Source of the DNA: Mycobacterium bourgelatii
Lineage (GTDB): Bacteria > Actinomycetota > Actinomycetes > Mycobacteriales > Mycobacteriaceae
Direction: 5' to 3'
DNA: 64,000 bases
Assembly: GCF_010723575.1 (NCBI RefSeq)
Contig: NZ_BLKZ01000001.1
Coordinates: forward strand, 5,456,001 to 5,520,000
The notes under the pieces were generated by a model that was not told the origin of the DNA, ran no database searches, and saw nothing but the letters and a program-made list of their open reading frames with translations. Shown in pieces: positions 34,747 through 43,264 of the stretch; within the stretch, counting starts at the first letter, position 1; each line of letters starts with the position of its first letter. Made by a program: the position numbers and the translations under genes.

Positions 34747-36015
34747 ATGACCAGCACCTTCGAATCGATCGACTTCTTCACCGACCCATCCCTGGTGCCC
34801 GATCCGCACCCCTACTTCGACTACCTGCGCAGCCAGAATCCGGTCCTCCAGCTGCCGCACTACGGCGTCGTGGCGGTGACCGGCTACGAGGAAGCCACCG
34901 AGGTCTACAAGGACCCCGAGACGTTCTCGAACATCGTGGCGCTCGGGGGCCCGTTCCCGCCGCTGCCGTTCCAGCCCGACGGCGACGACATCAGCGCGCA
35001 AATCGAAGAACACCGCAGTTATTTCCCGATGTTCGAGCACATGGTCACCATGGATCCGCCGGAGCACACCAAGGCGCGGTCGGTACTGAGCAAGCTGCTG
35101 ACGCCGAGCCGACTCAAGCAAAACGAGGAGTTCATGTGGCGCCTCGCCGACCGGCAGCTCGACGAGTTCCTCAGCAACGGCCAGTGCGAGTTCATCTCCG
35201 AATACTCCAAACCCTTTGCCACGCTGGTCATCGCCGACTTGCTCGGTGTTCCCGAAGACGACCACAGGGACTTCCGTAATGTCTTGGGCGCCGGCCAGGT
35301 CGGCTCGCTTGACCATGCGTCGGTCGGTATCAACCCGTTGGAGTGGTTGGACGACAAGTTCTCCGCCTACATCGAAGATCGGCGACGCGACCCGCGCGAC
35401 GATGTCCTCACGCCGATGGCCACGGCGAAGTACCCCGACGGCTCCACACCCGATGTCATCGAGGTGGTACGCACGGCCACATTCCTTTTCGCCGCGGGTC
35501 AGGAGACCACGGCCAAGCTGCTCAGCGCCGCGCTGCGGGTGCTCGGCGACCGGCCCGACATCCAGCAACAGTTGCGCGATGACCGCAGCCTGATCCCGAA
35601 CTTCATCGAGGAATCGCTGCGTATCGAAAGTCCGGTCAAGTGTGATTCGCGGCTGACCCGACGGGCGACCACGGTCGGCGATGTCGACATCCCGGCCGGC
35701 ACGGTGGTGATGGTGCTACCGGGTGCCGCCAACCGCGACCCGCGCCGGTTCGATGACCCGCACGAATTCCGCCTGGACCGCAAGAACGTCCGCGAGCACA
35801 TGGCGTTCGCGCGCGGTGTGCATTCCTGCCCGGGCGGCCCGCTCGCCCGCGTCGAGGGCCGGGTCTCCCTCGAACGCATTCTGGACCGCATGGCCGACAT
35901 CAGCATCAACGAGGCCAAGCACGGGCCGGCCGACAATCGCCAATACACCTATGAGCCGACGTACATCCTGCGCGGGCTCAGCGAGTTGCACATCACCTTC
36001 ACGCCGACGGGGTAA
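34747..36015 (+). CDS. Cytochrome P450 (family not assigned)
   Basis: 422 residues. I-helix AAGQETTAKLLSAAL, K-helix ExxR in EESLRIESPVKCD, and heme-binding loop FARGVHSCPGGPLARVE with the cysteine ligand. Soluble bacterial class I type; needs ferredoxin and reductase, neither adjacent (the nearest ferredoxin is at 55.9 kb). GGGAGGAAC precedes the ATG. The context of TetR control and lipid-catabolic neighbours suggests hydroxylation of a hydrophobic compound. It ends 19 bases from the convergent COX IV-like gene. Confidence 0.88.
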   Translation: MTSTFESIDFFTDPSLVPDPHPYFDYLRSQNPVLQLPHYGVVAVTGYEEATEVYKDPETFSNIVALGGPFPPLPFQPDGDDISAQIEEHRSYFPMFEHMVTMDPPEHTKARSVLSKLLTPSRLKQNEEFMWRLADRQLDEFLSNGQCEFISEYSKPFATLVIADLLGVPEDDHRDFRNVLGAGQVGSLDHASVGINPLEWLDDKFSAYIEDRRRDPRDDVLTPMATAKYPDGSTPDVIEVVRTATFLFAAGQETTAKLLSAALRVLGDRPDIQQQLRDDRSLIPNFIEESLRIESPVKCDSRLTRRATTVGDVDIPAGTVVMVLPGAANRDPRRFDDPHEFRLDRKNVREHMAFARGVHSCPGGPLARVEGRVSLERILDRMADISINEAKHGPADNRQYTYEPTYILRGLSELHITFTPTG

Positions 36016-36034
36016 TTCGCCCCCGTATTCGGAA

Positions 36035-36325
36035 CTACCCGAGTGTCGACCCGACGATGTAGCAGCTGAATAGGCTCACGCCAACCAGCACCACCCAGGC
36101 GTCAGTCAGGCGGCACAGCACGGCAGGGGCGTGGCGCACTTCCATGAACTCCCGAAAGATGATGCGCACCTTGATCAGAGCGATGGCGATCACGCTCAAC
36201 GTGACCACCACACTGGGCCCAGGCGATCCATCGACAGAGTGGTCGATCCACAGATAGGCCAGCGTCAACGACGCCAGGACCAACCAAGCAATCAGCAGCC
36301 TCTTGTTGAACCTGATCTCAATCAC
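36035..36325 (-). CDS. Prokaryotic cytochrome oxidase subunit IV-like (NorF/CoxIV type) protein
   Basis: 96 residues with three membrane helices (LLIAWLVLASLTLAYLWI, VVVTLSVIAIALIKVRIIF, WVVLVGVSLFSCYIVG) and the family's signature between helices 2 and 3, KVRIIFREFMEVRHAP. It is a small accessory subunit family of heme-copper or NO reductases. The GTG start overlaps the COX III-like stop (GTGA). It is the last gene of the four-gene membrane operon. No subunit I or II is encoded in the window. Confidence 0.82.
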   Translation of the reverse strand: MIEIRFNKRLLIAWLVLASLTLAYLWIDHSVDGSPGPSVVVTLSVIAIALIKVRIIFREFMEVRHAPAVLCRLTDAWVVLVGVSLFSCYIVGSTLG

Positions 36326-36900
36326 CTCACCACATACAGCAGCGCGAAAATGAGCACCCAGAGGAAGTCGACGGTGTGCCAGTAGGTGGCGCACGTTTCG
36401 ACCAACTCCTGGGATCGGCGGGCCGGACTCCGGAGTTGATAGACGATGACCCCGAGGACGACGAACCCGATCAACAAGTGCACGAAGTGGATTCCGGTAA
36501 GGAAGAAGTAGTAGGTGAAGAAGTCGGCGCTGTCCGGCCCGTTTCCCGAGCCTCCCAACCGGACCCACTCGAAAACCTTGAAAAACAAGAAGATTGCGGC
36601 GCATGTGGCGGTGATATAGACATCTCGCAGCGCCGCCGGGTAGGCCCCGGCACGCGACGACTGGACACACCGCGCCACCGACCAGGAACTCAGCAGCAAG
36701 ACGAGGGTGTTGAAAACGCCGATGCGTAGGTCCAGATGCGCCTGCGAGTGCAGGAACAGCTCCGGGCTGCGGGCACGATAAAACAGATAGATGCCGAAAT
36801 ACCCTGTGAAAACCAGCGTTTCGAACAACACGAAGGCCCACATGTCGGGCTGGCCGGGCACGAATCTGGCCCGCTTGTCGGTTCCTGCGACATCCGTCAT
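36322..36900 (-). CDS. Cytochrome oxidase subunit III-like (NorE-type) protein
   Basis: 192 residues with five membrane helices, as in NorE and short CoxIII. Signatures: PDMWAFVLFETLVFTGYFGIYLF at the N-terminus, FFLTGIHFVHLLIGFVVLGV, and the final helix TYWHTVDFLWVLIFALLYVV, closely like CoxIII. Such proteins assist or stabilise heme-copper oxidases or NO reductases. ATGA overlap with the upstream membrane gene and GTGA overlap with the CoxIV-like gene show one translationally coupled operon. Confidence 0.85.
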   Translation of the reverse strand: MTDVAGTDKRARFVPGQPDMWAFVLFETLVFTGYFGIYLFYRARSPELFLHSQAHLDLRIGVFNTLVLLLSSWSVARCVQSSRAGAYPAALRDVYITATCAAIFLFFKVFEWVRLGGSGNGPDSADFFTYYFFLTGIHFVHLLIGFVVLGVIVYQLRSPARRSQELVETCATYWHTVDFLWVLIFALLYVVR

Positions 36901-37745
36901 TGCGCGGTCGCCAGTTTTGTCACCCTTTTGCGCGGCAAGTCGGGCAGGGGGCCGGTACCGAAGTCTTCGCGCCGGATCATCAGAAAGAGCATGACGATGA
37001 AAGTTACTTGGTAGACGCCGAACACGACCATGTCGAGCCACCAAGCGATTTGGCCATTCCAGGCCAACACGCCGCGTTGGAACAGCCAGCAGGGCGCCAC
37101 GACGACCTCGGTGAGCGCATTGCACAGATTGAGGTAGCCGAACCACTTGGGGAACACTCGATTCTTGTCGATCAGAATCGCGACCATCCAGATCAGCGAA
37201 CCGATCAGGAAGACTCCCATGGTGCCGTCGAACGACAGAAACGCGAAGTCGTAGAGCCAACCGATCGCCTCGGGGTTCCGCTCGGGTCGTAGCGTCCCGA
37301 CGACCAGCGCGATGCACAGCAGAAGCAAGCCGGGAACCGCGGCCAATGAATAGATGAGCAGGTACGCATACCCGAAAGCGCGGCTGACCGACATGCGTCG
37401 CATCGAATGCGCGATGAGCGCGTTGTTTATCGCGGTCATGCCGGTGATGGCGAACACAACGCCCAAACCGATGGGTATTCCCAGTTGTCGTTCATGGAAC
37501 CAGTGGACTTGCCTCGCGAGGTTCCAGGTGGGCTGCGGCGGGGGTTGGACTTGCGCCACGATGAAGACCATCGCAAAAAATACGATGTAAAAGGCGACCA
37601 TGATCCACCACGCCACCCACAGTTCGCGCTTGGGGTTGTGCCGCAGGTGCCAGGCGATCCGGCGATGCAACCGGCCGGAGGGGGAACCGGTCTCAGCGTT
37701 GCTGCCCGACTCCGGCGGAGTCACTCGCGCGTCCAGCGTGCTCAT
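36897..37745 (-). CDS. Six-helix membrane protein of the COX III/IV-like operon (paralogue 1)
   Basis: 282 residues: a 35-residue cytoplasmic head, then about six membrane helices. It shares with the upstream protein the pattern TLRPERNPE, VFLIGSLIWMVAILI, FPKWFGYLNLCNAL and GVLAWNGQIAWWLDMVVFG, so the two arose by duplication. The family is not one I can name. Histidines (NALIAHSMRR, HWFHERQLG) might be metal ligands, but there is no proof. Both junctions are ATGA overlaps. Confidence 0.78.
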   Translation of the reverse strand: MSTLDARVTPPESGSNAETGSPSGRLHRRIAWHLRHNPKRELWVAWWIMVAFYIVFFAMVFIVAQVQPPPQPTWNLARQVHWFHERQLGIPIGLGVVFAITGMTAINNALIAHSMRRMSVSRAFGYAYLLIYSLAAVPGLLLLCIALVVGTLRPERNPEAIGWLYDFAFLSFDGTMGVFLIGSLIWMVAILIDKNRVFPKWFGYLNLCNALTEVVVAPCWLFQRGVLAWNGQIAWWLDMVVFGVYQVTFIVMLFLMIRREDFGTGPLPDLPRKRVTKLATAQ

Positions 37746-38497
37746 ACGCTGTCCAGTTCTCTTGCACGGCTTTGGGTGTCGGCACGCTCTCGATACACCG
37801 TCTGACCCAGGACGACGCCCATCACGACCACCCAGACGCCGATAGCGACGTTTTTCAACCAGAACGACAACACGCCGTCCCACGCCAGCGGACCGGACAA
37901 CGAAGCGCCCACGAAAGCTGCCGGCACGAGCGCCGCGGCCACCAGAAGGTTGAAGTGGGCCACCCAGCGCGGCAGCACGAGGTTTGCAGGATCGTCGAAA
38001 TAGATTGCCAGGGCAAGAATCACGCTTTGTCCGATCAAAAATGGAACCAAGACCGTGAAGGTGACCCAAGCGAAATCGTTGAGCAGTTGCGTCAGCTCCG
38101 GACTTCGTTCCGGACGAAAGGCGGCGAGCAGCCAGCAGACATTGGCGATGAGGAACAAGGTGGGGCCGCCGGCCACGCAACCCAGCATCGCGTAGGAGAG
38201 GATCGACGTGCGATGGGCCATCCTACGGATTTGCAGCACGATCAGCGTCAGGATCGGGATGAGGCTCGCACCGAACCAGTTGAACAGGATCATGCTGTAG
38301 CGGACGGCCGGCGCGTGTTCCTGATAGAACGCCGCGACCTGTTCCGCCGACATAGTCGGCGACATGGGCGGCATGAAGCCGGGGAACAACAAGAACGCGG
38401 AGATCCAGAGCAGCACCGTCGCGGGCAATGTCCACAGCAGGATCAGCTCGCCATCTATTCGCCTCGGTGCACGGCGCGCCTCACCGCTCTCGGACAT
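37742..38497 (-). CDS. Six-helix membrane protein, first gene of the COX III/IV-like operon (paralogue 2)
   Basis: 251 residues, about six helices (LILLWTLPATVLLWISAFL first). The matching pattern with paralogue 1 is FRPERSPELTQLLNDFAW, VPFLIGQSVILALAIYF, LPRWVAHFNLLVAAAL and GPLAWDGVLSFWLKNVAIG. An outside loop after helix 1 (MSPTMSAEQVAAFYQEHAP) looks like a periplasmic segment. Function unknown. The gene begins 88 bases from the divergent TetR start; two 14-base palindromes lie between them. Confidence 0.78.
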   Translation of the reverse strand: MSESGEARRAPRRIDGELILLWTLPATVLLWISAFLLFPGFMPPMSPTMSAEQVAAFYQEHAPAVRYSMILFNWFGASLIPILTLIVLQIRRMAHRTSILSYAMLGCVAGGPTLFLIANVCWLLAAFRPERSPELTQLLNDFAWVTFTVLVPFLIGQSVILALAIYFDDPANLVLPRWVAHFNLLVAAALVPAAFVGASLSGPLAWDGVLSFWLKNVAIGVWVVVMGVVLGQTVYRERADTQSRARELDSV

Positions 38498-38534
38498 GGG
38501 TGACTCCTTCCGACGGCATGGCCCGTCAGCGAAG

Positions 38535-38575
38535 CTAGCCGATCGGCTAGCGAGGGGTCAATAGCCGATCGGCTA
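38535..38575. promoter_or_regulatory. Double TetR operator (two TAGCCGATCGGCTA palindromes)
   Basis: TAGCCGATCGGCTA occurs at 38536-38549 and again at 38562-38575, both perfect, 26 bases start to start; the first extends to 16 bases (CTAG ends). They lie between the membrane operon and the TetR gene. A half-match (CTAGCCGATTCCG) appears at about 38613 inside the TetR coding start. This is strong evidence for local repression of both directions. Confidence 0.85.
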
Positions 38576-38585
38576 GGCTCTGCGT

Positions 38586-39200
38586 GTGGTTGCTGATATT
38601 TCCAGGCAGTCCCCTAGCCGATTCCGTTTCGTCGCGCGCAGCGCAGCGCAGACGCGAATCCTGGACGCTGCCTTGAAATTGATCGCCGAGCACGGCGTCG
38701 GCGGCACATCGTTGCAGATGATCGCCGATGCCGTCGGAGTCACGAAGGCGGCCGTCTACCACCAATTCAAGACCAAGGAGCAGATCGTCGTCGCGCTCAC
38801 GGAACGCGAACTCGGCGGGTTGGAGGAAGCGCTGGAGGCCGCCGAGGCCCACGACGACTTTCCCCAGGCGCGCGAGGTGCTGCTGCGCCGGGTTATCGAC
38901 ATGGCCATTGAGCGGCGGGGCGCGGCGAGCACCCTGCAGTTCGATCCCGTCGTGGTGCGACTGCTGGCCGAGCAGGAGCAGTTCCAGGCGTTCATTCGAC
39001 GGCTCTACGGCGTCCTGGTCGACGACACCAGCGAGGACGCGCGGGTGTCGGCGGCCGTGCTCTCGGGTGCGATCGCGGTCGGGGTGATGCATCCGCTGGT
39101 TGCCGACGTCGACGACGACACGCTGCGCTCGCAGCTACTGCGGATCACCCACCGTCTCATCGGCGCGTCCGACGCGAGTCGTGACGGCACCAACGATTGA
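38586..39200 (+). CDS. TetR-family regulator of the COX III/IV-like operon
   Basis: 204 residues. Helix-turn-helix region about 22-68: ILDAALKLIAEHGVGGTSLQMIADAVGVTKAAVYHQFKTKEQI. The C-terminal domain has a TetR_C-type helical dimer interface. Starts at a GTG 10 bases after the second operator palindrome, too close for a normal leader, so the promoter must overlap the operators and the gene should be autorepressed. Effector unknown. Confidence 0.87.
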   Translation: MVADISRQSPSRFRFVARSAAQTRILDAALKLIAEHGVGGTSLQMIADAVGVTKAAVYHQFKTKEQIVVALTERELGGLEEALEAAEAHDDFPQAREVLLRRVIDMAIERRGAASTLQFDPVVVRLLAEQEQFQAFIRRLYGVLVDDTSEDARVSAAVLSGAIAVGVMHPLVADVDDDTLRSQLLRITHRLIGASDASRDGTND

Positions 39201-39316
39201 TTCGCAGACGAGCACGCTGTTCAAACCCTTCGAGGCCTTTTCGAAGCCAAAGCGGGCTCGTGGGCTGGTGATAGCGTGGGTTTCCGTGCACGATGCGAAG
39301 CGACTAGGAGCTCACC

Positions 39317-40063
39317 TTGGCGTCACGGCGTCCGGCGGGGGGCCGTAACGCCACCAGCGCTGCCTTTGACCACGAGAAGGAAGTGGCCAAGGCGGAGCGA
39401 GAACTCGCCCGGGCTGAGGCTCGCGCCGAGGCGGCCCGTGCCCGCGTAGCACGGGTGCGTTGGCGTGCTTGGTCCCTCGAGAGCCCGGACGCCGACGACG
39501 GCGCCTTCGCCGGCTCTTATGACGACGACGAACCCCTGCCCGAGACGTCCAATAGCTGGCAGCCGCCCCGGCTCCAGCTTCCCGGACGGAAAGCCGGTGC
39601 GCTCGCGGCGGCGTGCGTGATTGTCGGCGCCTCGCTCGGGGCGAGCATGTTCATGGAGTTGGAGCACCGCGCCCTCACCCGCACGCAGCATCGCTCCGCG
39701 GAGTTCGAGGCAGCCGCGCGGGAGGGGGTCATAAGGCTGATGTCGATCGATGCCAACCACGCCGAGGAGGACATACAGCGCAACATCGACAACTCGACCG
39801 GAGAACTCAGGCAGCAATTGCGCGTCACGGGTTGGCCCCTGGCACAGCAGGTGGCGCAGTCGAAGATGAGCACCACGGCCATCGTCGACGCCGTCGCCGT
39901 CGAATCGACGACCGCTGACTCGGGAATCATCCTCGTCTTGGCGAGGTCCGACAGCTTCAATCCTGATGACGGCGAACGCGTGATGAAGACGTGGCGAATC
40001 AGCGTGAAAGTCACCCGCGTCGGTGACCAACTCAAGTTGGCGAAAGTCGACTTCCTGCAATGA
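39317..40063 (+). CDS. Mce-associated membrane protein, pair A first member
   Basis: 248 residues. N-terminal cytoplasmic charged helix likely to form a coiled coil (EKEVAKAERELARAEARAEA), a single membrane helix about 92-112, then an extracytoplasmic domain shared with other Mas proteins (EFEAAAREGVIRLMSIDANH, DNSTGELRQQL, KLAKVDFLQ). Mas proteins accompany Mce transporters and are thought to stabilise them. TTG start, supported by AGGAG 6 bases upstream. The stop overlaps the next gene as ATGA. Paralogous to the genes at 41318 and 58391. Confidence 0.82.
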   Translation: MASRRPAGGRNATSAAFDHEKEVAKAERELARAEARAEAARARVARVRWRAWSLESPDADDGAFAGSYDDDEPLPETSNSWQPPRLQLPGRKAGALAAACVIVGASLGASMFMELEHRALTRTQHRSAEFEAAAREGVIRLMSIDANHAEEDIQRNIDNSTGELRQQLRVTGWPLAQQVAQSKMSTTAIVDAVAVESTTADSGIILVLARSDSFNPDDGERVMKTWRISVKVTRVGDQLKLAKVDFLQ

Positions 40064-40617
40064 CGGTCGATCATCAACCCCGGCCTGCACCGGCGAAGGG
40101 AACGGCTGGAATCAGCGGTTGGATCCGCTGGTGCGTGGCAGCTTGGCAGCCGATTCTGGTGACCGCGTTGATCATTGGTTCGTTGGGACTCGCCGGCGGC
40201 ACGTACTTCTTTCGGTACGAGCCGGATTCACAGATCGGTGACGCGGCCGTACAGCAGGCGGTCCGGGCGGCCACCGAGGGCACCGTGGCGATGCTGTCAT
40301 ATTCCGCCGAAAGCCTGGATCAGGATTTCGCCAGGGCCAAGTCGCACCTCACGGGTGACCTACTGGCTTACTACACCAAGTTCACCGAGGAGACCGTGGC
40401 GCCCACGGCGAAGGAGAAACGAATATGGGCTTCCGCCAAGGTGATTCGCGCAGCCGTTTCTGAGATACGTCGGGATTCGGCCGTCGTGCTGATGTTTGTC
40501 AACCAGAGCATCGAAACCAAGGAACAGCCTCAGCCGACGGTAACCGAGAGCAACGTCCTGGTGACGATGGCAAAGATGAACGGCTCCTGGCTGATCGCCA
40601 AATTCGACCCCCTCTGA
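40060..40617 (+). CDS. Mce-associated membrane protein, pair A second member
   Basis: 185 residues: short basic cytoplasmic head, one membrane helix (about 33-51), then an NTF2-like Mas domain (AVRAATEGTVAMLSYSAESL, RAKSHLTGDLLAYYTKFTE, VAPTAKEKRIWASAKVIRAA, ending GSWLIAKFDPL). It differs from its partner by lacking the long charged head. Coupled to the first member by ATGA. The same pair architecture recurs at 41.3-42.7 and 58.4-59.9 kb. Confidence 0.83.
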   Translation: MTVDHQPRPAPAKGTAGISGWIRWCVAAWQPILVTALIIGSLGLAGGTYFFRYEPDSQIGDAAVQQAVRAATEGTVAMLSYSAESLDQDFARAKSHLTGDLLAYYTKFTEETVAPTAKEKRIWASAKVIRAAVSEIRRDSAVVLMFVNQSIETKEQPQPTVTESNVLVTMAKMNGSWLIAKFDPL

Positions 40618-40708
40618 CACCACCGTCGTTGCATGGCCCGGTCGAACCAATTACGCGATCAACTCAGGGCATGACACCAAATCCCTCGTGGCCGTGGGAC
40701 GCAAGCTC

Positions 40709-41128
40709 CTAGGTGTCGGCGCGCACCCAGGTCAGAATGCCGTCGTGGGCAAAGCAGATCAGGAACAAACCATCGGGCGCCTGCGCGACGTAGTTCTGGA
40801 AGTTTTGGCAGGCTGCGCCTTCTTCCTTGACACCCGCCATTGGAGGTGACCGGAACCATCGAGGCTGGTATCTCCTCGGCGAGCCGCAGAACATCAGCCG
40901 TCCGGGCTGCCCGGATGGCGGAACAACACTGTCGTCGACACCGAAGGCGTAGTAGGTGGTGTTGTCACACGGCGCGCCTAGAACCTGATGCGGCATGATG
41001 CCGGGGGTGCAGGCGGGATAGTCGCAGACGGTCGGCTCGGCCGAGGACTGCGGCGCTGCCAGCACACCGGAGCCGAACAGCGCGGCAACCACTGCCACGA
41101 TGAATCGCACCCCATTACTTTGCCACAT
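40709..41128 (-). CDS. Small exported cysteine-containing protein
   Basis: 139 residues with a signal peptide (VRFIVAVVAALFGSGVLA, cleavage near SSAEP). The mature part is Cys-rich for its size (TVCDYPACTPG, GAPCDNTT, MFCGSP, AACQNF, LICFAHDG), suggesting disulfides. No family recognised. Start uncertain: ATG at 41128 or GTG at 41110, the latter giving a more normal signal peptide. It lies between two Mas pairs on the opposite strand and could be an envelope partner of the Mce system. Confidence 0.65.
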   Translation of the reverse strand: MWQSNGVRFIVAVVAALFGSGVLAAPQSSAEPTVCDYPACTPGIMPHQVLGAPCDNTTYYAFGVDDSVVPPSGQPGRLMFCGSPRRYQPRWFRSPPMAGVKEEGAACQNFQNYVAQAPDGLFLICFAHDGILTWVRADT

Positions 41129-41141
41129 CTAAAAAGCAACT

Positions 41142-41156
41142 GAAAAGAACATTCTC
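41142..41156. promoter_or_regulatory. Weak GAGAAT-type site
   Basis: GAAAAGAACATTCTC resembles the site at 54960 (GAAAATTTCATTCTC). It lies 14 bases before the exported-protein gene and 162 bases before Mas pair B. Weak symmetry, so low confidence. Confidence 0.3.
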
Positions 41157-41317
41157 CCAATTGGAAAGATATTCGAGCCACTAGCCGACAACGCCGGATT
41201 GCGCCCGAACCGCAACCCCTTTTGCGACCGGTCAAGCGAGCATTTCCGCATGTAGAGCCGCGAAAGCAGTTGCCTGACAGCGTTGAGCTCAGGCCTGCAG
41301 TGATAGGCTTTGAGCCT

Positions 41318-42118
41318 GTGCATGATCCGGAGGGGAAAGACGCCGACCATTCTGATGACCCGGCTAACGGCGTCGTAGCTCCCGTTTCGGTGGCGGACGT
41401 AGAAGACGAGGTCGCCAGGGCGGAAGCGCGCGCCGCCGCGGCTCGTGCCCGCCTCGCAAGGCTGCGTGCGGCGGCCGAAAAAGGCTCCGAAACAGATTCC
41501 GACGCAGGCGAAGTCGACGACGAAGTCGCATCCCGAGATGGCGAGCAGCGCCGCACGTTGTTGTCGCAGGCACGGCGGCCGCGACGAATCCGATTAGGGT
41601 CGCCGCGGCGTCTTGGCCGACCGAGGTGGCTCCGACGCCCAAAGTGGAAAACAGTAGCTGCTGTCGTCGGCATCGTGATCTTCTGCGTTTCCGTCGGCGC
41701 GAGCGGTTATATCGTGTCGCAGCACCGGGCCGCCACGCACAAACAACAGCTTGCCGCGGAATTCACTGCAGCCGCCCGAGAGGGGGTCACGGTGATGATG
41801 TCGATCGACGCCACTCGTCCCAAGGCCGACGTTCAGCGGATCATCGACATTTCTACGGGCGAATTCAAGAACCAAATATCAGCGATGTCAGCCCTCATGG
41901 TTCAGAAGGCGGAGGACACCAAGGTAAGCAGCAAGGGCACCGTCCAATCCGTTGCCGTCGTGTCGTTGAGCGACGATTCAGCGGTCCTGCTTGTCGCGGC
42001 GAGATCCGAAATCACCAACGCAGACAACACCCGTCAGCCACCTGCCATGTGGCGGATGAGTGTTGGCATCACGCGGGACACCGGTCAACTCAAATTGTCG
42101 AAAGTTGATTTCCTGTAA
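41318..42118 (+). CDS. Mce-associated membrane protein, pair B first member
   Basis: 266 residues from a GTG at 41318. N-terminal acidic head and helix EDEVARAEARAAAARARLARL (coiled-coil type), a basic stretch, one membrane helix (AVVGIVIFCVSVGASGYIV), then the Mas extracytoplasmic domain (TAAAREGVTVMMSIDATR, DISTGEFKNQ, KLSKVDFL). Start uncertain: the frame opens from 41222 but the earlier part lacks family character and no ribosome-binding site is seen, so a leaderless GTG is possible. The stop overlaps the next start as TAATG. Confidence 0.78.
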   Translation: MHDPEGKDADHSDDPANGVVAPVSVADVEDEVARAEARAAAARARLARLRAAAEKGSETDSDAGEVDDEVASRDGEQRRTLLSQARRPRRIRLGSPRRLGRPRWLRRPKWKTVAAVVGIVIFCVSVGASGYIVSQHRAATHKQQLAAEFTAAAREGVTVMMSIDATRPKADVQRIIDISTGEFKNQISAMSALMVQKAEDTKVSSKGTVQSVAVVSLSDDSAVLLVAARSEITNADNTRQPPAMWRMSVGITRDTGQLKLSKVDFL

Positions 42119-42735
42119 TGACTGTCGAGCATGACTCGTCGCTGGACGGCACCGAAACCTCAGTGGCCGGCGAGGCGGAAACACCATCCGCTGCCTCGGG
42201 ATCGGGTCGTACCAACGGGCTCGCCACTGTCAAGCGTTGGGCCCGTGGGTGTTTGGCCAGGTGGCGGTCAATACTCGCGACGATATTCGTTGTCAGCGCC
42301 GTGAGTGTCGCGGCAGGTCTGTACTTCGTTCTGTACCGGCCGGACCAGCAAGTCGGCGACGCGGCGGCACAACGGGCGATCCAGGTGGCGTCAGACGGTG
42401 CCGTGGCGGTGCTGACGTATTCTCCCGACAACTTGGACCGTGACATCGCCAGGGCGAAGTCATATCTCACCGGCGACTTCCTCGCTTACTACACCAAGTT
42501 CTCAGAACAGATCGCGGCGTTGGCACTGCAGAATCAGGTCACACAGACCGCCAAGGTGCTTCGGGCCGCCGTTTCAGAGATGCACGCGGATTCGGCCGTT
42601 GTACTGGTGTTCCTCAACCAGACCGCCACCAGTAAGGAGAAGCCAGAACCTCAGACGACCGCGAACATCGCCCAAGTGACGGTGGTCAAGGTCAACGGTT
42701 CCTGGCTGATCTCGAAAATGGATCCGCTTTCGTGA
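42118..42735 (+). CDS. Mce-associated membrane protein, pair B second member
   Basis: 205 residues: polar head of about 40 residues, one membrane helix (ILATIFVVSAVSVAAGLYF), NTF2-like Mas domain (IQVASDGAVAVLTYSPDNL, RAKSYLTGDFLAYYTKFSE, GSWLISKMDPLS). Its closest relative in the window is the 40060 product, with the block GDFLAYYTKF nearly identical, so pair B is a tandem duplicate of pair A. It ends 12 bases from the convergent DUF732 gene. Confidence 0.83.
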   Translation: MTVEHDSSLDGTETSVAGEAETPSAASGSGRTNGLATVKRWARGCLARWRSILATIFVVSAVSVAAGLYFVLYRPDQQVGDAAAQRAIQVASDGAVAVLTYSPDNLDRDIARAKSYLTGDFLAYYTKFSEQIAALALQNQVTQTAKVLRAAVSEMHADSAVVLVFLNQTATSKEKPEPQTTANIAQVTVVKVNGSWLISKMDPLS

Positions 42736-42747
42736 CTGCGGCCCGTT

Positions 42748-43080
42748 TCAATGCCCCGATCCGCGTGGCTGGTTGGCCACAAAACACCGCACCCGGAGAG
42801 CGGCATCATCCGGCTTGACTCCCATGCCTATCAACGTGTGAACAATTTGGGCAGGGGGCATGCCATTATCGAAATCCGTCTTAATCACAAAAACGCTGGG
42901 AAACCAATTTTCTGCACTGACCCCTGGCGGCGGGGGCTTCGCGTCGCCTCCAAGGCACTGAACGTAACCATTGATGCCCGTGTCGGCGCGAGCAGTGGGC
43001 GCCCCCACCATCGGGGCGGTGAGCAGGATTGCTACGGCCGTGCTGACCGCCCCGGCGACAGAGACGGAACGCATCCTCAT
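42748..43080 (-). CDS. DUF732-family exported protein
   Basis: 110 residues. Signal peptide (VSVAGAVSTAVAILLTAPM, cleavage near ARADT), then the compact DUF732 domain: GYVQCLGGDAK and VRCFVANQP contribute the conserved disulfide cysteines, with FVIKTDFDNGMPPAQIVHTL between. Function of the family unknown; common and often duplicated in mycobacteria. GGTGGA precedes the ATG at 43080. It is divergent from the exported protein at 43265. Confidence 0.78.
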   Translation of the reverse strand: MRMRSVSVAGAVSTAVAILLTAPMVGAPTARADTGINGYVQCLGGDAKPPPPGVSAENWFPSVFVIKTDFDNGMPPAQIVHTLIGMGVKPDDAALRVRCFVANQPRGSGH

Positions 43081-43090
43081 AAATGTCCAC

Positions 43091-43104
43091 CCTATCGCGA
43101 TAGG
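43091..43104. promoter_or_regulatory. CCTATCGCGATAGG palindrome before the DUF732 gene
   Basis: A perfect 14-base palindrome 11 bases upstream of the DUF732 start, where a ribosome-binding site or operator would act. A second palindrome, TCTCGCGCGAGA, is at 43186-43197 in the same 184-base divergent gap. Confidence 0.45.
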
Positions 43105-43264
43105 TATAGGGCGACATAGACCTTGAAACTGACCTTCTACATTTTCGGGCTCATTCGGCATCCGGTCGCTGGCGCGATATGATTCTCTCGCGCGAGAACG
43201 CCGAAACCGATGCCGGAAAAGCTGCCATAGGCACTGTCGGATCATTCGCGTCGAGGAGCATATT

